This document shows positions 43,757 to 53,249 of a stretch of DNA of 64,000 nucleotides, piece by piece; positions within the stretch are counted from its first letter, which is position 1, and the number at the start of each line of letters is the position of its first letter. Below the pieces are notes generated by a model. That model had not been told where the DNA came from, made no database searches, and saw nothing but the letters and a program-made list of their open reading frames with translations. Origin of the DNA: JBCCIM01 sp965263205 (GTDB lineage Bacteria > Bacteroidota > Rhodothermia > Rhodothermales > JAHQVL01); the NCBI GenBank assembly GCA_965263205.1, contig CBDHHF010000009.1, forward strand, positions 1-64,000, written 5' to 3'. The position numbers and the translations under genes were made by a program.

Positions 43757-46246
43757 TTGCTGCCTTTTCTCGTACTGGCCCCCATTGGCCAGGTGATTTA
43801 CGAGTGGGTGGAGTTTGCGCGGCTTGTACCACTTTCTACCGTGAGCGTTTCGGAGCGTGGATTCGATTGGGTGTACTGGCAGGAAAACGACGGTACCATC
43901 GAGGCGACGTATGTATTGCCGAAAGGCCCGGGTGCGCGTGCCGGCATCGAGGAAGGCGACGTCTTCTTTTCGCTCGACAAACAACAGTATTTCAATGTCG
44001 AGCAGCTTCATGAAGCCATTGATGGCATTTCGCCGGGCAGTACACACGACTTTGTCCTGCTACGTGACTCAGGTGAGAGTCCGGAAATCAGTGTCAGATT
44101 CACCCGGTACCCAACCTTTCTGTACCCCCTTTCCATGCCCCTGTGGCGGTTCTCCGTTTGGGCATTTACGCTGGCGGCATTCTTCCATCTTCTGGGCTTG
44201 CTGATTGTTGTGCCCGTTGCCCTGCGTCCACGCACCGCACCTCGCGCGCGGTTCTCGCTGATGCTGATTCTTGCGTCTTCGATCTGGATTTTTGGTAACT
44301 GGGCGCGGCTGTTGATTGTTGAGATTATCGGACCACCCGGCACCACGGGATCTTTTGTTGATGATATTTTCCAGTCGCTCACTTTTTTCAGCATCGCCGG
44401 CTGGATTGCGTTTCCGCCCCTCGTGCTCCGCAAAGTGCTTGGCGATACCCGCCTCATTGGTGCCGGCCGGCTTGGAAAAGCGCACTACCTGATTTATCTC
44501 CCCACACTCGTCCTTGTAGCTGCCACAACGGTTTCTGCAGTGCGCGGCAGTATTGGTCCGTTCTCACTCAACAGCCTCATTGCACCCATCCTGTTTTATG
44601 CCTGTTGCTACGTGGCAACAGCCGCTGCACTGATTTTCACGATGTACGTCATCAACCCCGAAGAAGCTGAAGAACGGCTGGGTGGTTGGAGTCGTACAGG
44701 AAGCGCAATCACGCTTGTCGTGTCGCTGCTCATGGCGCTGCTGGTTCTTGGCGTGTTGCCCATCTTTGGTCCGGTACCCGATAAAACGGCCGGCTGGCTT
44801 ATTGTATCCGCACAACTTCTCTCTCTTGCCCCTGTAATCCTCGTTTCTCTCGCCACGCTGCGCCAGGGCAAAATGGATCAGGTACTGAGCCGCGCGTTAG
44901 CTTACCTCACCGTACTCGGGCTCATCTTCTTTACCTTTATCGGCGGGCTGGAGCTCCTGCAACGCTACGTCACCGGGTTTTATGTATCACAGAAAATCCT
45001 GGCGGCCTTCTTCGTGGTCTTTCTCTTGTTTGTATTCGAGCGAGTAGCGCGCCGGCTGCGCATCTACGCCAACCGGTTCTTCGCGACCGACCGCCAAACC
45101 CTCCGCACGCGGCTCTCGCGCCTGCAAGAGCAAATGGGTAGCATTCTCGGCATCTCCGAACTCGCGCAGCAAACCGCAACGGTGCTCGGCGAAGCATACG
45201 GTGCCCGATCCGTCCTGGTATTCATACGGCCAACCGACAGCGCATCAACATGGTTCTCCGGCGCTTTTCATCCCGAACCGCCGTATTTCACCGAACGCAT
45301 TGCTTCACAAATCTGGGACGATCTGGAGAAAAACGGCCACCTGTGGTCGGCCATGCAGGAATTGAATGAAAGCGATATTTCACGCGCCACGTACGAATTG
45401 TTGAAAGGCCGCAAAATTGCCCTGGCGGTGCCCATTATGGTAGAAGACAAAATGGAAGGCCTGATCGTGATGGGCAACAAGAAGCGCCGGCGTGCCCTGT
45501 ATAATCTGGAAGATGTGGATCTGCTTCGCGGCCTCAGTGGGCAACTCGCCCTCGCCATCGAGCGCTTGCTACTGGTTGAGCGCGAAAAAATGCTCATCCG
45601 TATGAGCGCCGAGGCGGAGCTTAAAGCGCTGCGCGCGCAGATTAACCCGCATTTTTTGTTCAATGCGTTGAACACCATCATTTCACTGATTGAAGAGCGA
45701 CCGGAAGAAGCGGAAGAAACGGTACAGAACCTCTCAGCTATTTTCCGGCATACGCTGCAAACCAGTAGTCGGTCGTTTATTTCTTTGGAAGATGAGATCA
45801 AACTGGTCAATCATTACTTAAGCATCGAGAAAGCACGATTTGGAGACCGGTTGTCGGTTGAGGAATTCCTGGATCCGGGGCTGCGGTATCATCCAGTGCC
45901 GGCGTTTGTTGTACAGACCATCGTTGAGAATTCGATCAAACACGGGCTGGAGAAGAAGCGCGGCAAAGGCATCCTCAAAATTATTTGCAAACCCAACGAC
46001 AACAACGAAGTTGAGGTGTGCGTATGGGATTCGGGCGTGGGTATTCCCAACCTGTTTGAAAACAAATCTGACACCAGCTTCTACGGCATTGGCTTGCAAA
46101 ACATTGCCATGCGACTGGAAAAACTCTACGGACGAACAGACCTCTTCCAGATGACAAGCCTGCCCAACGAAGGCACAGAGGTTAAACTCATCCTCCCTGA
46201 ACGCGTAAACAAAGAAGATGAACCCTCGGCACTCTATCCGGATTGA
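43757..46246 (+). CDS. LytS-like sensor histidine kinase with extracytoplasmic PDZ-like and seven-helix membrane region
   Basis: Sensor kinase of at least 829 residues. An N-terminal membrane helix leads to a short outer segment with PDZ-like character (YVLPKGPGARAGIEEGDVFFSLDKQ), then 6-8 membrane helices, a GAF-like domain (LGISELAQQTATVLGEAYGARSVLVFI) and a LytS-type kinase core with the phospho-His in LRAQINPHFLFNALNTI, NSIKHGLEKK and DSGVGIPN. TTG 43757 is the first usual start codon, but the membrane helix clearly begins upstream (KRFIQIAPIAVLLLPF), where only ATT at 43718 is available in frame; the true start may therefore be ATT or a misread ATG. It is followed by its regulator. Confidence 0.88.
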   Translation: MLPFLVLAPIGQVIYEWVEFARLVPLSTVSVSERGFDWVYWQENDGTIEATYVLPKGPGARAGIEEGDVFFSLDKQQYFNVEQLHEAIDGISPGSTHDFVLLRDSGESPEISVRFTRYPTFLYPLSMPLWRFSVWAFTLAAFFHLLGLLIVVPVALRPRTAPRARFSLMLILASSIWIFGNWARLLIVEIIGPPGTTGSFVDDIFQSLTFFSIAGWIAFPPLVLRKVLGDTRLIGAGRLGKAHYLIYLPTLVLVAATTVSAVRGSIGPFSLNSLIAPILFYACCYVATAAALIFTMYVINPEEAEERLGGWSRTGSAITLVVSLLMALLVLGVLPIFGPVPDKTAGWLIVSAQLLSLAPVILVSLATLRQGKMDQVLSRALAYLTVLGLIFFTFIGGLELLQRYVTGFYVSQKILAAFFVVFLLFVFERVARRLRIYANRFFATDRQTLRTRLSRLQEQMGSILGISELAQQTATVLGEAYGARSVLVFIRPTDSASTWFSGAFHPEPPYFTERIASQIWDDLEKNGHLWSAMQELNESDISRATYELLKGRKIALAVPIMVEDKMEGLIVMGNKKRRRALYNLEDVDLLRGLSGQLALAIERLLLVEREKMLIRMSAEAELKALRAQINPHFLFNALNTIISLIEERPEEAEETVQNLSAIFRHTLQTSSRSFISLEDEIKLVNHYLSIEKARFGDRLSVEEFLDPGLRYHPVPAFVVQTIVENSIKHGLEKKRGKGILKIICKPNDNNEVEVCVWDSGVGIPNLFENKSDTSFYGIGLQNIAMRLEKLYGRTDLFQMTSLPNEGTEVKLILPERVNKEDEPSALYPD

Positions 46247-46299
46247 GTTTACCGGGTACTTAGTACCGATTGTTTGATCAACACGGATTGCTATTTATT

Positions 46300-47148
46300 A
46301 TGTTGAAGACGATAATTGCAGACGATGAGCCTCCCGCGCGCAAACGATTGCGCCGCATGCTAAAACCGCTTATCGACGAGAAGCGGCTTGAAATCGTGGC
46401 AGAAGCCTGTGATGGCATCGAAACCCTCGAAATGCTCGAAAAACACGAGGTAGATCTCCTGTTTCTCGACATTCGTATGCCCGAGCTCGACGGCTTTGAA
46501 GTCCTCAAAAAGCTGCCGGCCGACAAACAGCCCGTCGTCATCTTCATTACAGCATACGACAACTACGCCCTCAAAGCGTTTGAAGCCAATGCTGTGGACT
46601 ACCTCCTCAAACCTATCGAGAAAAAGCGACTCGCTGAGTCCGTTACGCGTGCAGAGCAACTGGTCCGTGCATCCAGCGAAGATGCACCGCGCGACGAGCG
46701 CTTAAACAAGCTCCTCGATTGGCTCGACAACCAGGAAGTTGCCGCCTTACCGAATGCTGAGAAAGACGGCAAGAACTACATGCGGCAGATTTCCATACCG
46801 TACCGTGATCGCATCCTCGTCGTACCTGTGCATCGCCTTGTTTCAGCAGAAATCAACGAAGGCATTACGCGCCTTTGCATCCTGAACGAGGCCAACGACA
46901 ACCCGAAACAGCGTATTCGTCAGCACATCGTCAATTACACGCTTGAGCAACTGGAAGAGCATCTCCATCCTGACGCGTTTATGCGAATTCACCGCTCAGC
47001 GATCGTGCAGATTGATCACATTCAGGAAATGATTCCATGGTTTAGTGGGCGGTACAAACTTATTCTTTCAGGCAGCCACGAAGTGATTGCCAGTCGTGAG
47101 CGGTCCAAGTTGCTGAAAGAACGGTTGATGGTTGATTTGAAGAAGTAA
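46300..47148 (+). CDS. LytR/AlgR-type response regulator with LytTR DNA-binding domain
   Basis: Response regulator of 282 residues, start ATG 46300. The receiver domain has ADDEPPARKRLRR, the phospho-Asp in LLFLDIRMPELDG, Thr in ITAYDNYALKAF and Lys in YLLKPIEKKRL. A LytTR DNA-binding domain occupies about residues 170-280 with FMRIHRSAIVQIDHIQEMIPWFSGRYKLIL and a final SRERSKLLKERL. It is 53 bases downstream of the LytS-like kinase, so the two form a classic LytS-LytR pair. Targets are unknown. Confidence 0.94.
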   Translation: MLKTIIADDEPPARKRLRRMLKPLIDEKRLEIVAEACDGIETLEMLEKHEVDLLFLDIRMPELDGFEVLKKLPADKQPVVIFITAYDNYALKAFEANAVDYLLKPIEKKRLAESVTRAEQLVRASSEDAPRDERLNKLLDWLDNQEVAALPNAEKDGKNYMRQISIPYRDRILVVPVHRLVSAEINEGITRLCILNEANDNPKQRIRQHIVNYTLEQLEEHLHPDAFMRIHRSAIVQIDHIQEMIPWFSGRYKLILSGSHEVIASRERSKLLKERLMVDLKK

Positions 47149-47156
47149 GTCGTGAG

Positions 47157-48482
47157 TTAGTGAGACCAAACGGGTTCACCGTCGTAGCCTTCATGGTTCG
47201 AAATATTTACAACTTCAAGTGTTTCCAGGTCAACCACGTTGATTTCGCCATTGCCAGATGCGTCGCTTCGAAATGCGATACGTCGGCCATCGGGTGACCA
47301 GGAAATTTCGCCATCTTCAGCATCATTGAATGTCAATTGGCGCACATCATCGCCGGATGCATGCATGACATACACCTCAAGGTCTCCGTCACGATCGGAT
47401 ACAAAGCCAATCTGCCGGCCATCGGGTGACCAGCGCGCATAGCGGTCGATGCCCGGGGTATTAGTTAGCCGGCGCACATCACTGCCATCAAACGCCACAG
47501 TGTATACCTCAGCATTTCCATCTCGCTCGCTAATAAACAAGATTTTTGTGCCATCCGGTGAGAATATTGGACGATAATCAATGCCTGGCGCAGGAGCGAC
47601 GACACGCTCGCCGCCGCCGTCGAATCGCCAGATGTAAATATCTTGCTCGCCATCGCGTTCAGCAGCATTTGCAACGTACGAGCCGGACGGATGGAACTGG
47701 GGAAACATGCCAAAATCAGAATTGGAAAGCCGGCCCGGCAAATCGACGGCCCCTGTATCTGTACCGTCAAGATCTGCTTCCCATCGATCCCACCCTCCAT
47801 CATCACGGGCGCGCTGTGAACGAAACGCCAGTCGGGTACTACCTGCTATCCATGCCGGACGATGATCTCCAGCGGGATGATTGGAGACATTTCTCACATT
47901 GGAACCATCCGGGTTCATCGTATAGATTTCCCAATTCTCTTCTCTATTCGAGATAAATGCAATCCTACCCGCACCGGTTGGAGCAATTGGTCGTTCTACC
48001 CTTGTATAAACGTATGGTTGATCACGAGGCGTCCATTCCCCGGCCTCACCGCGCGACTGCCAGTCGACCGTGAGCTGCTCAGCAGACACCGGCATATATA
48101 CAAGCCTGGATTGAAGCGGCTCAATCACGTTACCGTTATAAGCGAACTGTTCGAGTACCAACTCGTTTTTATCGTTCAGCCCTCCTTTGAAGGTCGAGGT
48201 TGCGCCAGCCGATAAATTCTGTTCATATATCCACTGCTCAGCGGCTTTATCATAGACCATTGTAGCGGTAGCGGTGACCTGATTTGCATCGTCAACAATC
48301 GTTGTTTCAATCCATCCTTTACCATCTGGATTGGGCTGCATCACAACAGTGAGTGACAATCCATCTTTCACAGTAGACCAAGTCCCCTCCAAAAACGAAA
48401 GTGTTTCATCAGGGTCTACCGCTGGTGTGCATCCATGAAAAAGAAGCGTGGTAAGAAAAGGTATAAAAAGACGTTGATTCAT
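47157..48482 (-). CDS. PD40/TolB-like beta-propeller lipoprotein
   Basis: Secreted lipoprotein of 441 residues, lipobox LLFHGC at the N-terminus. The first 150 residues are beta-rich with a lipocalin-like look (LEGTWSTVKDGLSLTVVMQPNPDGKG). The rest is a PD40-type propeller with repeats GRIAFISNREENWEIYTMNPDGSNVRNVS, DGTKILFISERDGNAEVYTVAFDGSDVRRLT, DGRQIGFVSDRDGDLEVYVMHASGDDVRQLT and DGRRIAFRSDASGNGEINVVD. Such propellers are known from TolB and DPP-like proteins; here there is no catalytic domain. Periplasmic binding function is inferred. It converges on the LytTR gene. Confidence 0.82.
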   Translation of the reverse strand: MNQRLFIPFLTTLLFHGCTPAVDPDETLSFLEGTWSTVKDGLSLTVVMQPNPDGKGWIETTIVDDANQVTATATMVYDKAAEQWIYEQNLSAGATSTFKGGLNDKNELVLEQFAYNGNVIEPLQSRLVYMPVSAEQLTVDWQSRGEAGEWTPRDQPYVYTRVERPIAPTGAGRIAFISNREENWEIYTMNPDGSNVRNVSNHPAGDHRPAWIAGSTRLAFRSQRARDDGGWDRWEADLDGTDTGAVDLPGRLSNSDFGMFPQFHPSGSYVANAAERDGEQDIYIWRFDGGGERVVAPAPGIDYRPIFSPDGTKILFISERDGNAEVYTVAFDGSDVRRLTNTPGIDRYARWSPDGRQIGFVSDRDGDLEVYVMHASGDDVRQLTFNDAEDGEISWSPDGRRIAFRSDASGNGEINVVDLETLEVVNISNHEGYDGEPVWSH

Positions 48483-48671
48483 CATGTCAAGCCAGGCTTT
48501 CACTACGATCATTCTTTAAAAAGACGCCTCATAATACTAAACCTTCTCCTGCCAGCAAACTGATTTGCGACTAGCGGCTGTTTACGCACGTTGACTTAAC
48601 TAAAAAACGGCATTTCACTTTAGAATTATTTATCTTACATTCAAAAGAAATAAAGACTTACCTCAGACATC

Positions 48672-50192
48672 ATGTTTCGTTCTGCCCCAACAGATCGTAT
48701 CTATATTTTCTTGTTGCTTTTCAGTTTTCTGCTGCCCTCCCAACTGCTTGCTTTTCAACAAGACAACGAGCCTATTCAGATCCGCCTGCTTCGTGATATC
48801 TCTCCCCGTACAATCATTGTAAGCACCACGGGTACGGCAAACCTCTACTCGGGCGATCCAACCAATCCGATTGCCCAGTTAGGCAACCGGCAAAAGCTCA
48901 CGCTAACCACAAGCAACAACCAGGTGTATTTGCGCTCGGCAGACGGCGGCATCTATGCCCGCTCCCTGATTATCGAGCAGCAAGCCGGCGAAGAATTAAC
49001 CCTCGAAGTTGCCGAGGCCCGTACAGCGGTGAGCCCGCGCGTTTACAGAGGCTCCTTCCTGATTCAGGTTGATCCATCTACGCCGTCTACACTCAAAATC
49101 GTAAATCTGGTGCCATTGGACGATTACGTAGAAAGTGTCCTCGCCAGCGAGTTTGGCTTTGACGAACTTGAAGCGGCCAAAGCGATGGCAATCAGTATTC
49201 GGACCCTTGCCTATCGTACGCTGCAAAATCAGCACGGCCCTGATTATGCTGTGCCGGACAACGAAATGTGGCAGGTGTACAAAGGCACCAATGCCATCAC
49301 CGAGACCGTTCGAGAGGCAGTTGCCTCCACAGCAGGTGAAGTCCTGCGTTTCAATGGTGAGTTGATTGAAGCCGTGTATTTTGCATCTAGTGGTGGACAC
49401 ACGGCAAACAATGAAGATGTTTGGGATGCAGCGAAAATCCAGCCTTATTTGCGTGGAAAAGACGATCCATACGATTTCAATTCTCCGCATCACAACTGGG
49501 AATCGACCGTATCACGAGACCGGCTTCTGCGCCTGTTGAGCGACGAATTTCGATTCACGGCCAATGGCATACGGATTTTAAATCGGAGTCGCGACGGCCG
49601 GGTTAGCACGATGGCCGTCACGGGAGAGAACGATCGCCAGGAAATCATGCGAAGCAATGACTTTCGCCTCATGGTGAATGAATGGTTCGGACGCGAGACA
49701 CTGAAGAGCACCTTGTTCGAGGTTAACGTGCAGCCCAACATGTACATCTTCTCAGGCAAAGGCTTCGGACACGGGGTAGGTCTCAACCAATGGGGCGCCC
49801 TTCAGCTCTCCAAAAAGGGCAACCTTTACGACGAAATCTTAGCCTACTATTATAATGATGTCGATATCGACCGCGGTGGCCTCGTCAACCGCATGTTATC
49901 GGCCACGGGTGATGTGATCGAAGGCGCCTCGGATTACTTCTTCGACAATGAAGATTCGTATTCGCCAAACATCGATGCCTATACTGTGGAAGATGAATAC
50001 GGCGCGTATGAGGCACAGCCGGCATCCATACAGGGCGATGATCCATTTACTACGGTAATGGGCGTTGATGCAGACGAAGAAGAAGCTGAGGAAGAGCCGG
50101 CACGCGGCCGCAAACGTCTTTTCCCGCTCCGTAAAGACCCCAACCGCAAACCTGCCACCCGCCGGCCGGCAAGCAAACGAATTGGCTGGTAG
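48672..50192 (+). CDS. SpoIID/LytB domain protein
   Basis: Secreted protein of 506 residues with a signal peptide (IFLLLFSFLLPSQLLAF) and a SpoIID/LytB domain over residues 130-410. Typical segments are LDDYVESVLASEFGFDELEAAKAMAISIRTLA, YFASSGGHTANNEDVW and GKGFGHGVGLNQWGALQLSKKG. SpoIID is a lytic transglycosylase that cuts denuded glycan strands; homologues in non-sporulating Gram-negatives have an undefined wall role. The C-terminus is acidic, then basic (RKRLFPLRKDPNRKPATRRPASKR). A TonB-dependent receptor follows 46 bases downstream. Confidence 0.88.
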   Translation: MFRSAPTDRIYIFLLLFSFLLPSQLLAFQQDNEPIQIRLLRDISPRTIIVSTTGTANLYSGDPTNPIAQLGNRQKLTLTTSNNQVYLRSADGGIYARSLIIEQQAGEELTLEVAEARTAVSPRVYRGSFLIQVDPSTPSTLKIVNLVPLDDYVESVLASEFGFDELEAAKAMAISIRTLAYRTLQNQHGPDYAVPDNEMWQVYKGTNAITETVREAVASTAGEVLRFNGELIEAVYFASSGGHTANNEDVWDAAKIQPYLRGKDDPYDFNSPHHNWESTVSRDRLLRLLSDEFRFTANGIRILNRSRDGRVSTMAVTGENDRQEIMRSNDFRLMVNEWFGRETLKSTLFEVNVQPNMYIFSGKGFGHGVGLNQWGALQLSKKGNLYDEILAYYYNDVDIDRGGLVNRMLSATGDVIEGASDYFFDNEDSYSPNIDAYTVEDEYGAYEAQPASIQGDDPFTTVMGVDADEEEAEEEPARGRKRLFPLRKDPNRKPATRRPASKRIGW

Positions 50193-50238
50193 TTATATTC
50201 AGCACCACCTGATTCTCCAATCCACAAAATAACCGTAC

Positions 50239-52272
50239 ATGCGAGGCATTATCCACCGCATGCTCGCCGCAGTATGTCCTGCCGTAGCGTGCCTCCTACT
50301 CGTTCCAGCGTCGCTTTTCGCCCAGGATACCACAACTGTTGAACTCCCACCTATCGAAGTGGAAGCGACCCGGGCAAACGCGCTGACGAGCGAAAACGTC
50401 CCGCTTGCTGTGACCACGATGGCACGTGCTGCCGTCCGAAGAGAATTAGAGCCGGGGCTTTCATTAGATGAAGTCCTCAGCGAATTGCCAGGCCTGTTTG
50501 TCAGTGATCGGGGTAATGCCACCCTCGGAGAACGTATCTCCATCCGCGGTATGGGTTGGCGCGCGGCTTTTGGTGTCCGCGGCGTACAGATCCTGCTCGA
50601 TGGCATTCCCCTTACCATGCCCGATGGCCAGGCCGTTGCTGATATTGCTTCACCGTCGATGATCCAAAAAGCAGAACTGATTCGGGGCCCCTCCTCCCTG
50701 TTTTGGGGTAATGGTTCTGGTGGTGTGTTGTACTTGTCATCAGCGGGGACCTCGGCACTGCCTGGGGTCCGCGTCCGCGCGATGGGCGGCAGCGATGGGT
50801 TACAACAACTCAATCTGGAATCCAGACTCCAGCTCGGTAAAAACCGCTTTAACTTTTATGTGAGCGATGATCGACGCGATGGATACCGTGAGTATAGCAA
50901 CAACCGGTTCACCCGCGCAGCCCTGCACGGTAACCTGCCTTTAAACAACCGGGCTGTGCTGACGCTTACATCGGCGGTTGCGTATCAGGATGCTGAAAAC
51001 CCGGGCTCGCTCACGCAAGAACAACTCGACGAAGACCCTCGTCTTGCCAATGCGCGCAACGTGTCAACCAGCGCGGCCAAGCAGAGTCTACAATTCCAGG
51101 CCGGCGCCACACTCAACCAGGAATTGAATATTGGACAGCTATCAGCAACCGCGTATACGCTGATTCGCGACCTCGACAACCCACTCTCATTTACATACAT
51201 CGACCTGAACCGCGCTGCATACGGCCTCCGCCTCGCCTTGCAGCAAACCTCCGAAAATGCCTCGTGGGGTATTGGCTTTGATGCCGACTTCCAGGACGAC
51301 GATCGGCGCAATGTAAACAATGCGGACGGAGAACCGGGGAATGAAGTCTCGCTCGCCCAGGACGAACGTGTGCGCAATCTTTCAGTATATGGATTTGTCA
51401 ATGCAACCCTTACGGGTCCACTGCAACTCACGGCCGGCCTGCGGAACGATCAGGTCCGCTTCTCTATGGATGATCGCCTCTTCGACAATGGCGACCAGTC
51501 AGGCAATCGCACATTTTCAGCACTGAGTCCAGCCATTGGCCTTGCACTCGCAACCGAAAACGCGCGCATTTACGCGAATTACCGCAGCTCTTTCGAAACC
51601 CCAACAACCACCGAACTGGTAAACCGCCCAGATCTCGATGGTGGCTTCAACCCGGATGTAGACCCACAAACAGTACAGGGCTTTGAGTTGGGCGTTCGGG
51701 GACACCTGGGCACCTGGAAAACGCGCTATGATGCAGCGGTTTACTCGATGAATGTTGAAGACTTGCTCATCCCGTTTCAAACCGAAGCCGGCGGCGATCG
51801 GACGTTTTACCGCAATGGCGGTCGCAACCTGCACCGGGGCATTGAGCTTGCTGTTACAACGCATCCTGCACCGTGGCTCACACTGCAGTTCACCCATACG
51901 TCTGGTAGTTTCCAGTTCCGAAGCACTGAGCTGCGCGACAACAAACTGCCCGGACTTCCCGATAGCCGGACGTACGTGCGTGGACTCATCAAAAGCAGTG
52001 GTTTCTGGATCCAACCCGTCTTCGAACACGTGGCATCCTTTTATGCGAACGACGAAAACAGCACCATCAACGATGCCTACGCGGTGCTCGACCTGACCAT
52101 TGGCCATGAGGGCATACGGGCATCCACCGTAACCATGCGCCCGTTTTTCCGAATCAGCAACGTGACCGATGAAACGTACAGTGGCTCTGTTGTTGTGAAT
52201 GCATTTGGCGGGCGCTACTTCGAGCCAGCTGCTGGCAGAACCTTCCAACTGGGCTTAAACGTATCGATCTAA
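50239..52272 (+). CDS. TonB-dependent receptor
   Basis: Outer-membrane active transporter, 677 residues. Signal peptide ends near LFAQ; a TonB-box-like TTTVELPPIEVEATR leads into a plug domain (LDEVLSELPGLFVSDRGNATLGERISIRGMG, IQILLDGIPLTMPDGQA, AELIRGPSSLFWGNGSGGVLYLSS) and a 22-strand-type barrel with many aromatic strands, ending ...AAGRTFQLGLNVSI. Annotated family members of this short type (about 650-700 residues) include siderophore and cobalamin receptors; the ligand here cannot be inferred. Possibly in one transcript with the SpoIID gene. Confidence 0.93.
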   Translation: MRGIIHRMLAAVCPAVACLLLVPASLFAQDTTTVELPPIEVEATRANALTSENVPLAVTTMARAAVRRELEPGLSLDEVLSELPGLFVSDRGNATLGERISIRGMGWRAAFGVRGVQILLDGIPLTMPDGQAVADIASPSMIQKAELIRGPSSLFWGNGSGGVLYLSSAGTSALPGVRVRAMGGSDGLQQLNLESRLQLGKNRFNFYVSDDRRDGYREYSNNRFTRAALHGNLPLNNRAVLTLTSAVAYQDAENPGSLTQEQLDEDPRLANARNVSTSAAKQSLQFQAGATLNQELNIGQLSATAYTLIRDLDNPLSFTYIDLNRAAYGLRLALQQTSENASWGIGFDADFQDDDRRNVNNADGEPGNEVSLAQDERVRNLSVYGFVNATLTGPLQLTAGLRNDQVRFSMDDRLFDNGDQSGNRTFSALSPAIGLALATENARIYANYRSSFETPTTTELVNRPDLDGGFNPDVDPQTVQGFELGVRGHLGTWKTRYDAAVYSMNVEDLLIPFQTEAGGDRTFYRNGGRNLHRGIELAVTTHPAPWLTLQFTHTSGSFQFRSTELRDNKLPGLPDSRTYVRGLIKSSGFWIQPVFEHVASFYANDENSTINDAYAVLDLTIGHEGIRASTVTMRPFFRISNVTDETYSGSVVVNAFGGRYFEPAAGRTFQLGLNVSI

Positions 52273-52311
52273 AGGCAAACGCGTAAATCCTGGCGGATTC
52301 ACATGTTTGGG

Positions 52312-52345
52312 GTTGAAAGATAAAAGTTGCAGGTTGAAAGTTGTT
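52312..52345. repeat. 7-nt periodic array, class A
   Basis: GGTTGAA, AGATAAA, AGTTGCA, GGTTGAA, AGTTGTT in strict 7-base register between the TonB receptor and the next gene; the clearest example of this repeat type in the window. Confidence 0.7.
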
Positions 52346-52388
52346 TGGATTTACCCGGCAGATTCTAAATCAAAGCGTGCGAGCCCGT

Positions 52389-52976
52389 ATGCGTCTGGCC
52401 TTTTTATACATAGTTTGTTGCCTGATTCCTGGACTCATGCCCCAGCAGGCGGCAGCTCAGCAGCGCAGCTTTGACTATGGGATTTCGGCTGTACGTGTAT
52501 TCGAAATGGGCGATTCGAGGCAGGAGGTTGTCGATGGGTTTGAGCGCTTTATGTACGATATTGGACCTGACCCACGCTTTGTGTTTGAGGTTGATGTGAC
52601 GCAGACCCTGGGTAACAGCCGGCTTGCGCAACACAGCAAACTCGTGGTTGAAAGCTACATGCTGCTTGTCCGGAGTGGAGACAGGGCCTATCCCCAGCTC
52701 AGCGAATACGAAGTGGAGCAAGACACAGCTTGGGTTTATCATGGCCCCGTGTCGCTTACCTTTGATCGAGAACAGCGTGGCTCGGTCGTGACCTTTACGT
52801 CCGGACGCCATCAGTTGCCTTTTCTGAACCCAGATTCCCCCATCACCTTTGCCCGGCCGGCTGATTTCACGATCCTCGGCTTTGCGTACCGCTTCCTGCT
52901 TAAGCCAACCAAGCTGAACCTCTCAGATTCTAATCCGGCGGATAACGCGTACCAACTGACGTTCATGAAACCGTGA
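52389..52976 (+). CDS. Unrecognised small secreted protein
   Basis: No family recognised. 195 residues from ATG 52389, with a signal peptide MRLAFLYIVCCLIPGLMPQQAAAQ. The mature part is mixed alpha/beta with a possible binding domain (RSFDYGISAVRVFEMGDSRQ, AWVYHGPVSLTFDREQRGSVVTF). The upstream TonB receptor on the same strand, with 116 bases between, hints at an outer-membrane function, but this is weak evidence. Confidence 0.5.
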   Translation: MRLAFLYIVCCLIPGLMPQQAAAQQRSFDYGISAVRVFEMGDSRQEVVDGFERFMYDIGPDPRFVFEVDVTQTLGNSRLAQHSKLVVESYMLLVRSGDRAYPQLSEYEVEQDTAWVYHGPVSLTFDREQRGSVVTFTSGRHQLPFLNPDSPITFARPADFTILGFAYRFLLKPTKLNLSDSNPADNAYQLTFMKP

Positions 52977-52997
52977 TTGCGCTAGCCCTTTTTCACC

Positions 52998-53021
52998 GTC
53001 ATCCCCAGCTTGACTGGGGAT
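52998..53021. repeat. REP-like hairpin GTCATCCCCA..TGGGGAT
   Basis: ATCCCCA (53001-53007) pairs perfectly with TGGGGAT (53015-53021). It begins 21 bases after the previous stop and may serve as its terminator or be part of a dispersed palindromic family. Confidence 0.55.
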
Positions 53022-53069
53022 CCACAGGCATACCAACGATTCTCGGTCTACCATCTGCCATTCGGGTGG

Positions 53070-53219
53070 ATGCCCAATCAAGTTCTGTCTCTATATCACA
53101 ATTAACATCATCCGTTCAAAAGGACCACCCTGCCCATTTTTCCCTCCACGTCATTCTGGATCAAGTCCAGAATGACGGTTTGCTTTGTTGTGATGTATAG
53201 ACAGAATCAAGTTGGGCAT
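53070..53219. mobile_element. MITE-like element with about 30 bp imperfect terminal inverted repeats
   Basis: The left end ATGCCCAATCAAGTTCTGTC, continuing CTATATCACAA to about 53101, is matched in inverse by the right end ATGCCCAACTTGATTCTGTC (reverse complement of 53219 back to about 53188, continuing TATACATCACAA). An interior palindrome CGTCATTCTGGA-TCAAG-TCCAGAATGACG occupies 53149-53177 with 12 bp perfect arms. There is no coding content. It sits between convergent genes. No clear target duplication is seen. Confidence 0.6.
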
Positions 53220-53249
53220 GACGCATAAAGTCATATGGCAACTTGCACC

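Noticed and set aside
51517..52248. 243-codon open frame antisense to the TonB receptor
   Set aside because: The receptor frame has plug and barrel motifs throughout; the antisense frame is a shadow.
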